NCBI RefSeq assembly: GCF_000010325.1
Contig: NC_009662.1
Location: forward strand, 124,001 to 188,000
Reading direction: 5' to 3'
Length of the DNA: 64,000 nucleotides
From: Nitratiruptor sp. SB155-2
GTDB taxonomy: Bacteria > Campylobacterota > Campylobacteria > Campylobacterales > Nitratiruptoraceae
The position numbers and the translations under genes were made by a program. Under the pieces are notes generated by a model. It worked only from the letters and a program-made list of their open reading frames with translations. It was not told the origin of the DNA and did no database searches. Positions 54,221 through 63,461 of this stretch are shown here, one piece after another (position 1 is the first letter of the stretch; each line of letters opens with the position of its first letter).

Positions 54221-55550
54221 GGATATCCTTTACATCCAGTTCATACGCTTCTTTTATGAAAACTATTTCAAAATTATCAAATTTTTTGAGCACATTGTCA
54301 ATGTGTATTTTTCGTATATGCAAAAACGCTATATACAGGTTTTGATTGTCTTGGAAAAAAATATCGTTGTTTCGAATTTTTGCACTGATTGCTTGAGGAC
54401 TTTTGGTTTTCATATGAACAAGAGTAAAAAATATGCCCTGTTTTTGATAGGAGGTGAGTACATTTTGAAATTTTTTATACTCATATACCTCTTTGGCATT
54501 AGGCAGCTGTTCGATCAATGTTGAATAAAAATAGTTTCCAAGAGCCTGCTCCATTGCCATAATATACTCTTTAAAAATAAAGTTCTTGGGCAAGATTTCG
54601 TAGCATCCCTCTTTTTTGGCGATCATGCGATCTTCATAGCGGACAAAATTTTTGTTGAGAATGAAGATTAGGTTTGAAGCAAGGTGGTGTTTGCGAATGG
54701 TTTGACAAATATTTGTATCGAATGTCTCCTCTTTTGGATTGTAGATTAAAAGGGCCGGGTTGTCTAAAATCTTTTCTAACAGATAGGTTACTGAGTCGGT
54801 TACAAAAAGTTTATAAGAAGAGGAATGAAAAAGATATCGATGCAACATTTCAATCTCTTTGTTGCTGGTAATGAGCACAATTTCATTGGAAGTGGCTGCG
54901 GTAGTGGCAATATGTGGCGTCTTTTCACGAAACGGGAGAAGACGCAATGTCTCTTTTTCTAAAATGAAGCGATACTTTCTGGTATTGCTTGGAAGAAGGG
55001 AGTTTTTGATTGTAACGATTCTGTTGTTTTCTGTTGCTTCTATGAAAAAAGTGATATCGGAGAAGTTTTCGATGCTATCGCTTATCTCTTTGGCGCTGCT
55101 ATCGTATGTATATAGAACTTTTTTGTTCTCTTTTTGGAAAAAGGATGCTATCTCTTCTATAAACAGTTTGATGTCCTCTTTGCTAAAATGTTCCAGTAAA
55201 AGTTCGGTTTTGTGAAGAATGATGAGGGAGGCATCGCTTTGTTGGCAGGCGCGTTTGATATCTTCGATAAAAAAGTCGATTCCATATTTAAATTTGAAAA
55301 GATTGATATCTTTTTTGGCATGCAGTGTCTGCATGTGCGAAAAAGCTTTGTCCAATACCGGAAGATGCAATGACTTCAAAATGGTCGCTCTTTTTTGAAA
55401 AAGAGATTTTTCAAGCGCACTGATGAGTAAAATATTGGATGATGGCAGGATCTCTTGCGTTAAAAAGAGTGCAAAAGTAAGTTTGCCTATTTTCTTTTTT
55501 CCCTCTATGGCGATGATATTTGATTGAGATAAAATTTCGTGCAATTGCAT
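54213..55550 (-). CDS. BcsE-like RecA/REC/degenerate-GGDEF protein, candidate cyclic-di-GMP receptor
   Basis: A 445-residue cytoplasmic protein with three visible parts. Residues 1-205: a RecA/KaiC-like fold with a decayed P-loop (EGKKKIGKLT, the usual T/S missing) and strand SLIILHKTE. Residues ~222-340: a receiver-like domain without phosphorylation Asp. Residues ~355-440: a GGDEF-like domain whose active site is replaced (DNQNLYIAFL) but which keeps an RxxD I-site, R393-NN-D396. This order matches BcsE, which binds cyclic-di-GMP through a degenerate GGDEF-derived (GIL) domain in cellulose synthesis. Sequence identity to BcsE is not obvious by eye; the architecture is the evidence. Confidence 0.6.
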   Translation of the reverse strand: MQLHEILSQSNIIAIEGKKKIGKLTFALFLTQEILPSSNILLISALEKSLFQKRATILKSLHLPVLDKAFSHMQTLHAKKDINLFKFKYGIDFFIEDIKRACQQSDASLIILHKTELLLEHFSKEDIKLFIEEIASFFQKENKKVLYTYDSSAKEISDSIENFSDITFFIEATENNRIVTIKNSLLPSNTRKYRFILEKETLRLLPFREKTPHIATTAATSNEIVLITSNKEIEMLHRYLFHSSSYKLFVTDSVTYLLEKILDNPALLIYNPKEETFDTNICQTIRKHHLASNLIFILNKNFVRYEDRMIAKKEGCYEILPKNFIFKEYIMAMEQALGNYFYSTLIEQLPNAKEVYEYKKFQNVLTSYQKQGIFFTLVHMKTKSPQAISAKIRNNDIFFQDNQNLYIAFLHIRKIHIDNVLKKFDNFEIVFIKEAYELDVKDIRA

Positions 55551-55559
55551 AAAGTTCCT

Positions 55560-56291
55560 CTATTTCATTGTTAATGAATCAAACAAAACTTTTGCGCATC
55601 CGTCTCCTTGCAGATAGACACCTGCTTTGAAGTAGTTCCAAAAACCGTTCCAGTAGCTTACATCTTTGTCGATTTTGAGCATGTGGTTTATGTAGATTTT
55701 CATACGAGATCGCTTCACCTCTATAGAAACATCGAAAAAACTGTTTGGTCTCTTTCCGAGATCGATCTTTTCATATCGCTGTTTGTCAGGATCTGCACTG
55801 AGTCGGATCACTGCCCAAAGATGATCATGTTTGTTATGTTGTTCTTTCCACCATGTCAGTCTCAAAAGAGGCTTATTAATAATTTTCCCATTGTCTCCTG
55901 CTCTATGGGAGTCTGCATGTATTTGTAAAAATGTAAACTCCTTTTTTTGATCAAGAGGAAAAAGATAGACTCTTGCACGGATTATTTTAGGAACTTTCGT
56001 CTCTACTCTCCACTCCTCTTTGAATCTTAGTTCGCTGCGATGTTTTTTCCCGCACATGAAAAAGGTCATAAATCTCGCATCTTGGAGATAAAAGTAGCGA
56101 TTTGCAAAATACTGAAACTGCCCATATGGAACACTCCATCTTGGGTCAAAATGGCTTTTAGGAGCTTGCAGTTTTGCATGGTTTAAAACATGCCTAAATT
56201 TTTGTATAGCGTAGGGCGCATCGTGGGCAAAAAGGGATATGCAGACAGCTGATAATATCCAAAGTGCTCGCAAAACTTTTAGTTGGTGCAT
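55560..56291 (-). CDS. PL7-family alginate lyase
   Basis: A 243-residue exported protein with a signal peptide (about 1-22, ending LFAH). It carries all three signature motifs of polysaccharide lyase family 7: RSELR (85-89), QIH (123-125) and YFKAGVYLQ (220-228). These line the substrate groove and hold the catalytic Gln, His and Tyr. It would cleave uronate chains in the periplasm by beta-elimination. Canonical alginate operons use AlgL (PL5) for this, so it appears to fill the same post. It overlaps the AlgK-like gene by 13 bases and is ten bases ahead of the BcsE-like gene. Confidence 0.88.
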   Translation of the reverse strand: MHQLKVLRALWILSAVCISLFAHDAPYAIQKFRHVLNHAKLQAPKSHFDPRWSVPYGQFQYFANRYFYLQDARFMTFFMCGKKHRSELRFKEEWRVETKVPKIIRARVYLFPLDQKKEFTFLQIHADSHRAGDNGKIINKPLLRLTWWKEQHNKHDHLWAVIRLSADPDKQRYEKIDLGKRPNSFFDVSIEVKRSRMKIYINHMLKIDKDVSYWNGFWNYFKAGVYLQGDGCAKVLFDSLTMK

Positions 56292-58567
56292 CGAGGATAC
56301 CTTTTTGCTTTTTCGTAGATTCGCTTGATTGTTTTGGAATCGTTGATAAAACGCATCAGATCATATGTCAGTTTTCCGCTGGAAGGCGTATTGCACAGAT
56401 GTGCTCTAAAAGCATACAAAAGAGCCTTTTTACGAGACTTTTTGGCAATGGATGCGGCGTATTGCAACAGGAGTCTACCATTGTCGGTTAGTGGTCCTTG
56501 ATGCAAATAGTAGTTTTTCCCTGTAATTTTATAAAGAAGCACTTTTGCCTTTGGATTGCGCAGATCGCTCAAGAGAAGCTCTTTGGCTTTCTTGATTGCT
56601 CCTTTTTTGACAAGAAACTGCGCGTACAGTACTTTTGCATTTTTGGCATGTGCAGAGATCGCTTTGAGATACATATTTTCTATAATATTGTCGTATCTAT
56701 GATCGATATTGATTTTTTCGTAAAGGGAGGCTATGTTTATATATCCGTTGCCATCTCCATTTTTAATAGCCAAAGTGTAGTAGTAAATGGCCGCTTTTGG
56801 ATTGAAATCTACCCCTTTTCCCTCTGCATAGGCATCGCCGAGGATGTTAGCTGAAAGGATGTCACCCTCTTGGGCGTACGTATCCAACATATGTACGGTT
56901 TCTTGGATATTTCCGTCGATAAATCCATCAAACACCAAAGAGGCATACTCGATTTGTGCACGCCTGTTGTTGTGCATTTTTGCTTTTTCGAGCCAGTATG
57001 TTTGCAGGTTTACTTTGCAAAGATTTTTATAGATTTGAGCAAGATGGAATTGGGCTTTGTCATTATTGTGCTGTGCGTAGTACTGAAAAATGGTCGCACT
57101 TTGAGTCAGTTTGTTGTTTTTCAGATAATACGCTGCAAATTGCAAATCAATCGATGAATTCAAAGGATCGGTTTCGCATGCTTTTTCTAAGAGTTCAAAG
57201 ATCGGAACATCTTTAATAATTCCTTTTGATTGAAGGGTATAAAGATAGCTGATTGCATTCACATCTCCTTTTTGCGCCGCATCAAGAAGGATTTTGTATG
57301 AATGCCTTTTTTCTTTGTTTGCAAGAAGATTTTGGTAAGCCCATGTGATAAGAGCCGGTTTGAAACCTCTTTGGACAAGGTCTTGCAGATAGGTTTGTGC
57401 GCGATAGTTTTTTGTACCTTTGATACGGTAGAGCTGATAGAGCTTCCACTCTGCATCTGTGAGATTTTGATCCATATAGTCTATGTAGATTGATTCAGCC
57501 AGTTCTGTTTTTCCTAACGTTGGATAAGCGGTATAGAGGCGAGCTAAAAGCAGTTTTGGTTTTGGGCTGCTGTCTGGATAGGAGAGTAGAAAATCTTCCG
57601 CCTCTTGAGGGGTCATTTTGGAGTAGCTGTTTGGGGTTCCAAGCCGTTTTTGATCAATATCGAAAGCGATGAGTCGAAGCATGGCTGCCTTGTATCCCAT
57701 ATCATAAGCTTTTTGATACCAAACAGCGACTCCTTTTTGCATATAGAGTTCTTGGAGTTTGAACAGGGTTGTTTTCTTGACATAAAATTGATCTGGTTTT
57801 TGAAAATGTGTGGTGATGCATGGATGATTGTAGCTTTGTAAGCTTTTTTGCATCTTTTGGTAAAAGATATTGCCTATCTCATAAGCTGCCCGCGCGTTTT
57901 TCTGCGCAACCAGTTCTCCTAAAATTTTGAGTGCTTGTGCCTCATCGTGATATTGATATGCGTATAACCGTGCCAGTCCCAAACCGGCATCTATGTTTCC
58001 ACTTGCATAGGCGATTTTGTAAAAATAGAGTGCTCTTTTTGGAGCATAAAAGGGGTTGGTGGGGTCATTATAGAATTTTGCCAAAGCGTATGCTGCCAAG
58101 GGATTGTTTTGAGCTATCTTTTCGAAAGTTTCCAAAAAATATTTTTGATCAGAAAATGAGGTGAGGAAGTGGCGAACGAGATAGAGATGGTTTTGAAAAT
58201 CTCGCTGGCTCGAGAGAGTTAAGTCCCCTTTTTGCATCCAGTAAAAGGCTTTTTGCAGATTTCCTTGTTTAATGTAGATATCTTCAAGTAAAAAAGCTGC
58301 TTTTTTATTGCCTTGATTGTAAGCCTGCTGAGCAAGACGGATAAATGATGCGTAATCTCGGATTTTTCCTGTTTTATACAAAATATTGGCTAGATGGATG
58401 CTGGCATCGAGATACCCTGCATCCGCTCTTCGTTTCCAGATAGCAAAAGCTGTTTCATAGTCACCATTGCGGTACGCTTTTTGTGCCACATCTTTGTTGG
58501 CACATCCTGCAAACAGCAGCAGTAAAAGAAAGCTGCTACCAAAGATATTTAAAATAGATTTGTGCAT
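56279..58567 (-). CDS. AlgK-like Sel1-repeat lipoprotein
   Basis: A 762-residue protein with a lipoprotein signal (lipobox LFAGC, Cys22) and many Sel1/TPR-like repeats through its length, for example YRNGDYETAFAIWKRRADAGYLDA, LGLARLYAYQYHDEAQALKIL and ANILGDAYAEGKGVDFNPKAAIYYY. AlgK of Pseudomonas is a lipid-anchored Sel1 protein that localises the AlgE porin and links it to inner-membrane parts. This protein is about 300 residues longer. It overlaps the AlgE-like gene by 32 bases and the lyase gene by 13. Confidence 0.82.
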   Translation of the reverse strand: MHKSILNIFGSSFLLLLLFAGCANKDVAQKAYRNGDYETAFAIWKRRADAGYLDASIHLANILYKTGKIRDYASFIRLAQQAYNQGNKKAAFLLEDIYIKQGNLQKAFYWMQKGDLTLSSQRDFQNHLYLVRHFLTSFSDQKYFLETFEKIAQNNPLAAYALAKFYNDPTNPFYAPKRALYFYKIAYASGNIDAGLGLARLYAYQYHDEAQALKILGELVAQKNARAAYEIGNIFYQKMQKSLQSYNHPCITTHFQKPDQFYVKKTTLFKLQELYMQKGVAVWYQKAYDMGYKAAMLRLIAFDIDQKRLGTPNSYSKMTPQEAEDFLLSYPDSSPKPKLLLARLYTAYPTLGKTELAESIYIDYMDQNLTDAEWKLYQLYRIKGTKNYRAQTYLQDLVQRGFKPALITWAYQNLLANKEKRHSYKILLDAAQKGDVNAISYLYTLQSKGIIKDVPIFELLEKACETDPLNSSIDLQFAAYYLKNNKLTQSATIFQYYAQHNNDKAQFHLAQIYKNLCKVNLQTYWLEKAKMHNNRRAQIEYASLVFDGFIDGNIQETVHMLDTYAQEGDILSANILGDAYAEGKGVDFNPKAAIYYYTLAIKNGDGNGYINIASLYEKINIDHRYDNIIENMYLKAISAHAKNAKVLYAQFLVKKGAIKKAKELLLSDLRNPKAKVLLYKITGKNYYLHQGPLTDNGRLLLQYAASIAKKSRKKALLYAFRAHLCNTPSSGKLTYDLMRFINDSKTIKRIYEKAKRYPRCTN

Positions 58568-60806
58568 TCAAACCATCCTTTTTTGATGCTTTGTTGTTAA
58601 AGGCTTCTCCACCAAAAAAGTAGCCCAAGACAAAGCGCCAGTATGTATCGTCAAACAGATCGTAGTGGAGAATCAGATCGATTTCACTCCCTAAATTTTT
58701 CTTTTTCCCGTTTGGCGCATAGGTATAAGGGGATGCAAAATATTGTGTTGAGGATGCTTTATCTTGCATGTAATTGTGCAGTGCTGCAATAGCTGTTTTG
58801 TTTTGATCCCCCCACAGATGGTGGACAAAGTAGACTGAACTGATCCACATGTTGGAGAGCTCTGGATTGAAAAAAGAGCCGTAACGTCTAAATGAGATAT
58901 CTTTGCTTAAGTAGTTGGATCTGTTGTTGGTTAGTGAGGGTTGCCTATAGAGATTGCCGCCACCAGAACCATATGCTACAGATGCTGCGATTGCGCTGTT
59001 GTATCGCGTAAAGGTGTATTTGCCTCCGATATCAAATCCAAGACCTTGTATCTTTTTGTTTTCTTGGATAGTGATGGGTGGAAAAGTGGTGATAGTGCGC
59101 AATCTTTTGTAGGAGCCATTGGCGTGTGCTACATCTGCCCAATAGGAAATTTTGTCCTGATTGAAGCGCTCTATCTTTCCTTGCATACGAATACCGACCC
59201 AATCTGCATTTTTGAGGTTGCCATCTTCGTGAATGTAAAAGCCTTCAATAGTATTGTCTTTGAGGTATTCGTAGCTGAGATGTCCAATGAGAAATTTTGT
59301 ATCTTTGAGATTGACTAATGACTCATCTTCTCCAGTATTGAAAACGATACTGTCAGTAAGTCGTGTACCGCCATAGAGTTCATACAGCAAAAGATCATGT
59401 TTGTTAAATATCCCGACACTGTCGAGGGAGGTTTTGTAATACCATGCTCGTTTGTCTTTGAGATATTTTCTTCCGATCAGAAAATTGGCCTGATTGTCAA
59501 AGAGTCCATCGCTACTGATGTAAAGCTCTTTGACATCAAATTTTGTTTCCGCTTTGCTTTTTGAAAGATATAGAAGTGCTCTATCGTCTGTAAAAAAGTA
59601 CCACAAAGGGAGAAAGTAGTATTTGTATTTCAGCCCTGCAGTAACTGTTAATGATTGATTATCGAGTCTGGTTCCGTTGGTGTCTGTTTGACCATAGTTG
59701 ATGTTGAGAGAAGCTGTAGTGTAGAAATTGAGTTTTTCTTGTGGTGTAGGATACGTGGTATTTTCTTCATTGCCAATTAAGATATGAGAAAGAGATCTGG
59801 TCGAAGATTTTGGGATAGTGAGTTTTGGAATTCTTTGTTCTACCAATGCATTTACATAACTTTCTACTGCATCAAGATCGATGTTTTCCCACGGGTAGTT
59901 CTTTTTGTTTTCGATGCATTTATCTCTGCATGCAACGATGTTCTTCTCTGTTTCAGAAGAACAGTTGCTTTGTTTGGTATGAGCTGTAGGGACTTTTTTA
60001 TAAAAGGATGGTTTGGGAAGGGAGCTTTTTGGTTTTTGTTGCAATGGTGATAGAGTGTGAATGGTTTGGAATCGTTTATGAATTGGACCAAGTTTTTCAG
60101 TTGTTTCTTCCACGATCTCTTGTGTAGTTGGGATGATGATAGCTTCAGGAAACTCCTTTTTGAGTCGTTGCCAGGTTGGTTTTGCTTGGGTGACAGTATC
60201 AAAACAGCCATATTGGGCAATATACATTCCATATTTTTGGATAATCTTTGTCCCTAAAGGAAGATTGGCATTATCGATGGGGTTTTGACTCTCAATCAAA
60301 TCAATAGTAAAGCAGCTTTTTTTCCTCACTTTTTGAATAGATTGTTTTGGTGCACTCACTTGAGGCGTTGCATCTTGTGTAACGATTGTTTTGATAGGTG
60401 GACTTGGTATGATCTCTTCCTCAATGTTCGATTCTTCTTTTTGTAGGCTGGATGGGTGCTTTTTTTTTGTATTGGCAGGCTGGAAGTACAAATCTTTTTT
60501 AAAGGTTTGAAGGGATTTTGTATGTGAATTACCATCTTTGAATCGGTATCGGTATGTGGAGACAATATAAGCTTGTGGGAACTGCCGTTTTAAACGTCTT
60601 AGAGCCGGTTTTGCATCCCTAACCTGATCAAAGCAGCCATAGCGCAATGTGTAGGTTCTGTTGATATGCATGATTTTTGCCCCTTGGGGAAAAGAGCTTT
60701 TGTAGTTAAAAGGTTTGTTGCTGCTTAGAAGCTGAACAGAGTAACAGGTATCATTTCCATACAGCAGCGATGCCGCAAAAAAAGAGAGAAGGATTTTATT
60801 TCTCAT
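58536..60806 (-). CDS. AlgE-like outer-membrane polysaccharide exporter with two SPOR-like modules
   Basis: A 756-residue exported protein (signal about 1-18). Two copies of a ~65-residue SPOR-like module lie at about 20-90 and 165-230 (LRYGCFDQVRDAKPALRRLKRQFP; IAQYGCFDTVTQAKPTWQRLKKEFP). After a Lys/Ser/Pro-rich linker, the last ~420 residues form an alginate-export type barrel: LNFYTTASLNINYG, ANFLIGRKYLKDKRAWYY, GFYIHEDGNLKNADWVGIRM, YWRFVLGYFFGG, final YLW. The ATG at 60806 has better spacing than 60812. It overlaps the epimerase gene. An A9 tract (60460-60468) in the linker is a possible slippage site. Confidence 0.82.
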   Translation of the reverse strand: MRNKILLSFFAASLLYGNDTCYSVQLLSSNKPFNYKSSFPQGAKIMHINRTYTLRYGCFDQVRDAKPALRRLKRQFPQAYIVSTYRYRFKDGNSHTKSLQTFKKDLYFQPANTKKKHPSSLQKEESNIEEEIIPSPPIKTIVTQDATPQVSAPKQSIQKVRKKSCFTIDLIESQNPIDNANLPLGTKIIQKYGMYIAQYGCFDTVTQAKPTWQRLKKEFPEAIIIPTTQEIVEETTEKLGPIHKRFQTIHTLSPLQQKPKSSLPKPSFYKKVPTAHTKQSNCSSETEKNIVACRDKCIENKKNYPWENIDLDAVESYVNALVEQRIPKLTIPKSSTRSLSHILIGNEENTTYPTPQEKLNFYTTASLNINYGQTDTNGTRLDNQSLTVTAGLKYKYYFLPLWYFFTDDRALLYLSKSKAETKFDVKELYISSDGLFDNQANFLIGRKYLKDKRAWYYKTSLDSVGIFNKHDLLLYELYGGTRLTDSIVFNTGEDESLVNLKDTKFLIGHLSYEYLKDNTIEGFYIHEDGNLKNADWVGIRMQGKIERFNQDKISYWADVAHANGSYKRLRTITTFPPITIQENKKIQGLGFDIGGKYTFTRYNSAIAASVAYGSGGGNLYRQPSLTNNRSNYLSKDISFRRYGSFFNPELSNMWISSVYFVHHLWGDQNKTAIAALHNYMQDKASSTQYFASPYTYAPNGKKKNLGSEIDLILHYDLFDDTYWRFVLGYFFGGEAFNNKASKKDGLNAQIYFKYLW

Positions 60807-63456
60807 AATCATGCCCTAATGTGAGTTTTTTAACCACTGTATCATATGCAATTTTTCTTAAACGATATCGGTTAATCTCTTGCAGATATTTTCTCATTTT
60901 CGGTTCAACCAATTGCAAAATCCTTTTCTTTTTCATTCGAATAAATGAGAGCCCCTGAATTTTCGCTCTTTGTTGGTTTTTGAGATAGTTTTTACAAAGT
61001 TTATATTTTCTTGCAAGTTTGTAGACTCTGCTGTAGTAAAGATTGAAACTTTCTTTGATTGCATTCTCTTCTTTGATCAACTTTTTAAAATAGATAGTGA
61101 CAGGTGTTGTGAAGATGGTAAACTCTTTGGCGAAAGTTTTGCAGTATGCCAAAAATGTTGGAGCGTTGGACATCTGAAATTTGTATCGAAACAGTTTCCA
61201 TGCTGCCAGGATTTTTCTTTTTTTATAAAGAGAGTTTTTGCATATAGGACACCGCTCATACGCACTTTCATTAAACAACCGACCCTGACGCATTCGATCA
61301 ATTGCCCGTTGAAATGCCTCTGCTATCAAGTCAGCGCCATTTGGTATGAAAAAGCGTAGATATTCGAGTCTATGAAAGTTAAGAACATTATCACTTAAAA
61401 TCGCATCTTCTATAATGTAGCTGAGTCCTTCGATACTCTTTTCTTTATCAGAAAATCCCGTCTGTCTGCTTTGTGTCAGGTAAAAGAAGCCCAGAAATGT
61501 CAAGGCGCCTTTAGAGAGGATGGAGCTAGCTCTACGCAGTTCTAAATCTGTCCACTCTTTTGCTTCTCGGTTAATATACAGTCCAGCAAGATGGGTTCCA
61601 AAGTAGTCGTTTGGAGTATTGGCAATGTCGATATAGATTTTTTTGGCGACTTTATATGCAAAAGGATTGAGCTCTAACAGATCGCTGCTACGGGCGTGGA
61701 ATGGAAAACCGAGTCCATAAAGGGTGAAAGAGCCTCTATGTTGGATGATACGATCATAAAAGAAGTTCAGATCGCCTCCTATGCCAAGATAGTTTGGAAT
61801 ATTGTTTTTATACATTTTGACAGCAGCACCGTTTTTGACCATGATGTTTGCATTGTAATTGGACCTAATATCATTATGCGAAATAACAGCAGAAGATGCC
61901 TTGAAATAGGGGTCTCTACGAAAATCTCTGCCAGGAATATCATCGATATTTTTCTCCAAAACTTCTACACCATTTTTTCCGTTGTAACGGATGGTATTGT
62001 GATGTATTCCCACCTGGAGTGAATTTCTTATTATGATACCGTCGATGTTATTGCCAATGACAGTATTGTGGGCAATCAAGATATTTTTGCTTTCTTGGGA
62101 TGATATGCCCATAAAACCATTTGCTATGGAGAGATTGTTGTAGATGATGTTGTTGTTGGAGAGCCTGTCGACCATCAAGCCGTTGGAGTGATTGTTGAGT
62201 GCAATATTGTCGACCATATAGGAGTGCTCTACGCCACGAGAAACGATGATACCGTGTGCAATTTTTGCATTCATTACCAGATTTTTGGCAATGACGAGAT
62301 TTTGGGAATAGTCATGGGGGTCAAAGTTGTAGATGGTATTGTTGTATGTAAAATTGCCCAAATAGATAGCATTTTTGGCTCCATTGGTATAAAAACCCAT
62401 AGTAGAGTTGGAAATATCGTTCCCGATATAGGCGCCAGTAGGTGCATTTGCATGACTTAAGAAGTAATACATCGCCTGGGAGTAGGGAATATAATCGTGT
62501 CTTTTGGGTGAGAGCAGGCCGATTCCGAATGTAGCGGAGGTGCTATGGAAACCAAGGCCATTGAATATATTGTTGACAAAATAGCTTTTTGAACCAGGAA
62601 GCCCCAGAAAATAGGGTCTTGGTTTTTCATAGTTGATATACAGTATTTTCCTTTTTGGAATATATTCTCTTGGACAATAACGATTTTTTCTCATGTCCCA
62701 TGTGATAAATCTGCTATTGGCTAAATAGAGGTTGCCATAGTAGATGATAAAGATCGGTTTTGGAAGGGTTTGCAATCTGACTGTTTTATTTTTGATAACA
62801 AGTTTTGCTGTGGATGAAACAAAAATGGGGATATTGATTTCATATGTTTTGCTATCGACTTTTTTGATCAATCGAGGATTTTGGAGTTTGTTGTAAAGAT
62901 ACTCCAAACTGTATACCCCATCATAAAGAACTAAGATTTTTCTGTTGCCTCGATTATGGAATGCATAAAAAGAGTAAAGGTTAATGGATGGGATGAAATC
63001 AGCTTTATCCAGATCGTACAATTCAATACCGTTTCCATAGAATCGGTTCGGAAATTTCCGTAAAACATTGTAGGGCGTGTATCTTCTGTAGATATTTTGA
63101 AGGTAGTGTTTTGCTTTTGTTAAAGAGAGATAGGAGTTTTGGGGAAAGATGACATATGGAATGCCATCATACACTTTATGATAGACAATTTTGGGATCTT
63201 TGAAGTTAAAATGGAGTGTCTCTAGCGCTTTTTGTGCGCGCTCCTTTTTTTTGTAACAGCCTACATAGGCTAAATTGGCTTTACGGAAAAGAGGAGGTTT
63301 TAAAAAAAGATTACACCGTTTTTGAGGCGGAGCGTATGGATTGTAAAAGTAGTTTTCACTCACTGGAGTAGAGCTGTCCACTTTGGTCAAGATGGAGTAG
63401 CAATATCCCGCAACTAGATCCAAAGCGATGAGCAGCAGTACTATAACTTTCATCAT
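60796..63456 (-). CDS. algG: AlgG-type poly-mannuronate C5-epimerase with extra N- and C-terminal domains
   Basis: An 886-residue exported protein. After the signal peptide (about 1-17) there is a SPOR-like module (about 60-120: LAYVGCYKKKERAQKALETLHF). A right-handed beta-helix (about 225-580) carries the AlgG catalytic motif DPHD (389-392) in YNFDPHDYSQNLVIAKN and the preceding GFHSTSATFGI, then Asn-rich turns. AlgG converts mannuronate to guluronate in the periplasm and protects the chain. AlgG is usually about 540 residues; the extra ~290-residue C-terminal helical region with CPIC is unrecognised. It starts five bases after the Alg44-like gene. Confidence 0.87.
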   Translation of the reverse strand: MMKVIVLLLIALDLVAGYCYSILTKVDSSTPVSENYFYNPYAPPQKRCNLFLKPPLFRKANLAYVGCYKKKERAQKALETLHFNFKDPKIVYHKVYDGIPYVIFPQNSYLSLTKAKHYLQNIYRRYTPYNVLRKFPNRFYGNGIELYDLDKADFIPSINLYSFYAFHNRGNRKILVLYDGVYSLEYLYNKLQNPRLIKKVDSKTYEINIPIFVSSTAKLVIKNKTVRLQTLPKPIFIIYYGNLYLANSRFITWDMRKNRYCPREYIPKRKILYINYEKPRPYFLGLPGSKSYFVNNIFNGLGFHSTSATFGIGLLSPKRHDYIPYSQAMYYFLSHANAPTGAYIGNDISNSTMGFYTNGAKNAIYLGNFTYNNTIYNFDPHDYSQNLVIAKNLVMNAKIAHGIIVSRGVEHSYMVDNIALNNHSNGLMVDRLSNNNIIYNNLSIANGFMGISSQESKNILIAHNTVIGNNIDGIIIRNSLQVGIHHNTIRYNGKNGVEVLEKNIDDIPGRDFRRDPYFKASSAVISHNDIRSNYNANIMVKNGAAVKMYKNNIPNYLGIGGDLNFFYDRIIQHRGSFTLYGLGFPFHARSSDLLELNPFAYKVAKKIYIDIANTPNDYFGTHLAGLYINREAKEWTDLELRRASSILSKGALTFLGFFYLTQSRQTGFSDKEKSIEGLSYIIEDAILSDNVLNFHRLEYLRFFIPNGADLIAEAFQRAIDRMRQGRLFNESAYERCPICKNSLYKKRKILAAWKLFRYKFQMSNAPTFLAYCKTFAKEFTIFTTPVTIYFKKLIKEENAIKESFNLYYSRVYKLARKYKLCKNYLKNQQRAKIQGLSFIRMKKKRILQLVEPKMRKYLQEINRYRLRKIAYDTVVKKLTLGHDYEK

Positions 63457-63461
63457 CTATC

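Noticed and set aside
60460-60468. A9 tract in the AlgE-like gene as a frameshift
   Set aside because: The reading frame is intact across it; it is noted only as a potential slippage site.
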